From Aromatoleum evansii (GTDB taxonomy: Bacteria > Pseudomonadota > Gammaproteobacteria > Burkholderiales > Rhodocyclaceae), in assembly GCF_012910805.1 (NCBI RefSeq), contig NZ_WTVK01000059.1, positions 1-34,508 on the forward strand: a stretch of 34,508 bases of DNA, written 5' to 3'. Position numbers and translations under genes: made by a program. The notes below the pieces were generated by a model. The model saw only the letters and a list, made by a program, of their open reading frames with translations. It was not told the origin of the DNA and did no database searches. This document shows, in pieces, positions 34,027 to 34,508 of this stretch; the stretch's first letter is position 1, and every line of letters begins with the position of its first letter.

Positions 34027-34492
34027 TTCCGCCGATCGCCTGCACGACGCGGCGCGCGCACGGGTGGCGGCCGCGATGCTGTCAACCGGCAGCGTCCTCG
34101 ACGCATGGAGCCGGACGCTGGTGCTGCCGGCGCTGCTGTGGCCGGCCATCGAGCGGCCGGAAGGGATGGTGCTCGGCGCGTTCGCACTATCCTTGTGCGC
34201 AGCGGCGGCGCAGGCCTTCTGCGCCTGGCGCACGCGCCTGGACACGGCGATCTTCTCAGGCTGGGCGAGCGCCTGGAGCCGTCCGTCCGGCCTTCTGCCC
34301 GCCGACGACCTGCGGCTTTTCGACCGCGCACTCGCGGACTGGACGCAGTCACGCGCGGCAACCGGCGACTGTCGTCCGCTGGATGCCCGCCTGCACGGCG
34401 CGCGCCGCCTGCTCGCACGGCAGGCGATGTGGCTCTCGCTCCAGGCCGCGACCTTGCTGGGCACCGTGCTGCTGGTCGCCGCGACCGCCTGA
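34016..34492 (+). CDS. Small membrane protein, last gene seen of the ynb-like operon
   Basis: A 158-residue protein with about three hydrophobic segments: TLVLPALLWPAI and GMVLGAFALSLCAAAAQAF in the first half and SLQAATLLGTVLLVAA at the C-terminus. I do not recognise the family. It overlaps the phosphatase gene by 11 bases, so it belongs to the same transcript. ATG 34016 has AGGA 5 bases upstream; ATG 34010 is the other possible start. A CDP-diglyceride synthase (YnbB-type) is not in the window and might follow. Confidence 0.75.
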   Translation: MPPDSADRLHDAARARVAAAMLSTGSVLDAWSRTLVLPALLWPAIERPEGMVLGAFALSLCAAAAQAFCAWRTRLDTAIFSGWASAWSRPSGLLPADDLRLFDRALADWTQSRAATGDCRPLDARLHGARRLLARQAMWLSLQAATLLGTVLLVAATA

Positions 34493-34508
34493 CCGTGCCC
34501 CTCCCTCC

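Overview
The window is GC-rich DNA of the kind found in Rhodocyclales Betaproteobacteria (Azoarcus/Aromatoleum/Thauera type). The signs are a Gram-negative type GyrB, a glutaryl-CoA dehydrogenase with a divergent LysR regulator (a pairing known from anaerobic aromatic degraders), many c-di-GMP and hemerythrin proteins, and sigma70 -10 boxes such as TATAAT, TACAAT and TAGAAT in GC-rich surroundings. The genus is inferred. No 16S gene is present.

Layout. (1) 1-2589: 3' part of gyrB (the start lies before the window) and a strong intrinsic terminator. (2) 2728-8428: an accessory block bounded by two different hipBA toxin-antitoxin modules that point towards each other. Between them, on the minus strand, lie a 104-aa protein and an AAA ATPase with a DUF4143 domain. 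Each hipBA module has its own promoter overlapped by repeats, and in both the antitoxin stop and toxin start share one base (TGATG). (3) 8617-16845: a cache/GGDEF/hemerythrin diguanylate cyclase overlapping a flavodoxin-like gene, arsC, a two-CBS protein, a GlxA-type AraC regulator divergent from a LysE exporter, a Ycf46-like AAA+ ATPase, a small membrane protein and a small exported protein. (4) 16948-18384: tRNA-Leu(GAG) with promoter and terminator, then alanine dehydrogenase on the minus strand. (5) 18688-22485: an HD-GYP phosphodiesterase followed by a bacteriohemerythrin, then a diguanylate cyclase with a haem-c sensor domain. (6) 22498-24985: the LysR regulator, a REP-type inverted repeat and gcdH. 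(7) 25228-30181: a histidine kinase, a response regulator and a 1129-aa REC-REC-PAS-GAF-PAS-GGDEF-EAL protein whose reading frames overlap. (8) 30249-34492: a tight operon resembling Escherichia coli ynbA-ynbC-ynbD (CDP-alcohol phosphatidyltransferase, hydrolase/methyltransferase fusion, PAP2/dual-specificity phosphatase fusion) plus a small membrane protein.

How the genes work together. Four proteins that make or break c-di-GMP lie within about 22 kb, linked to oxygen or redox sensing modules (a fused hemerythrin, a separate hemerythrin, a CxxCH haem site) and to a two-component system. This looks like a hub coupling respiration to surface attachment. The best candidate for a poorly described system is the ynb-like operon. 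Its transferase carries Asn at two of the four usually conserved Asp positions, and an 11-bp perfect inverted repeat ends just before its start codon.
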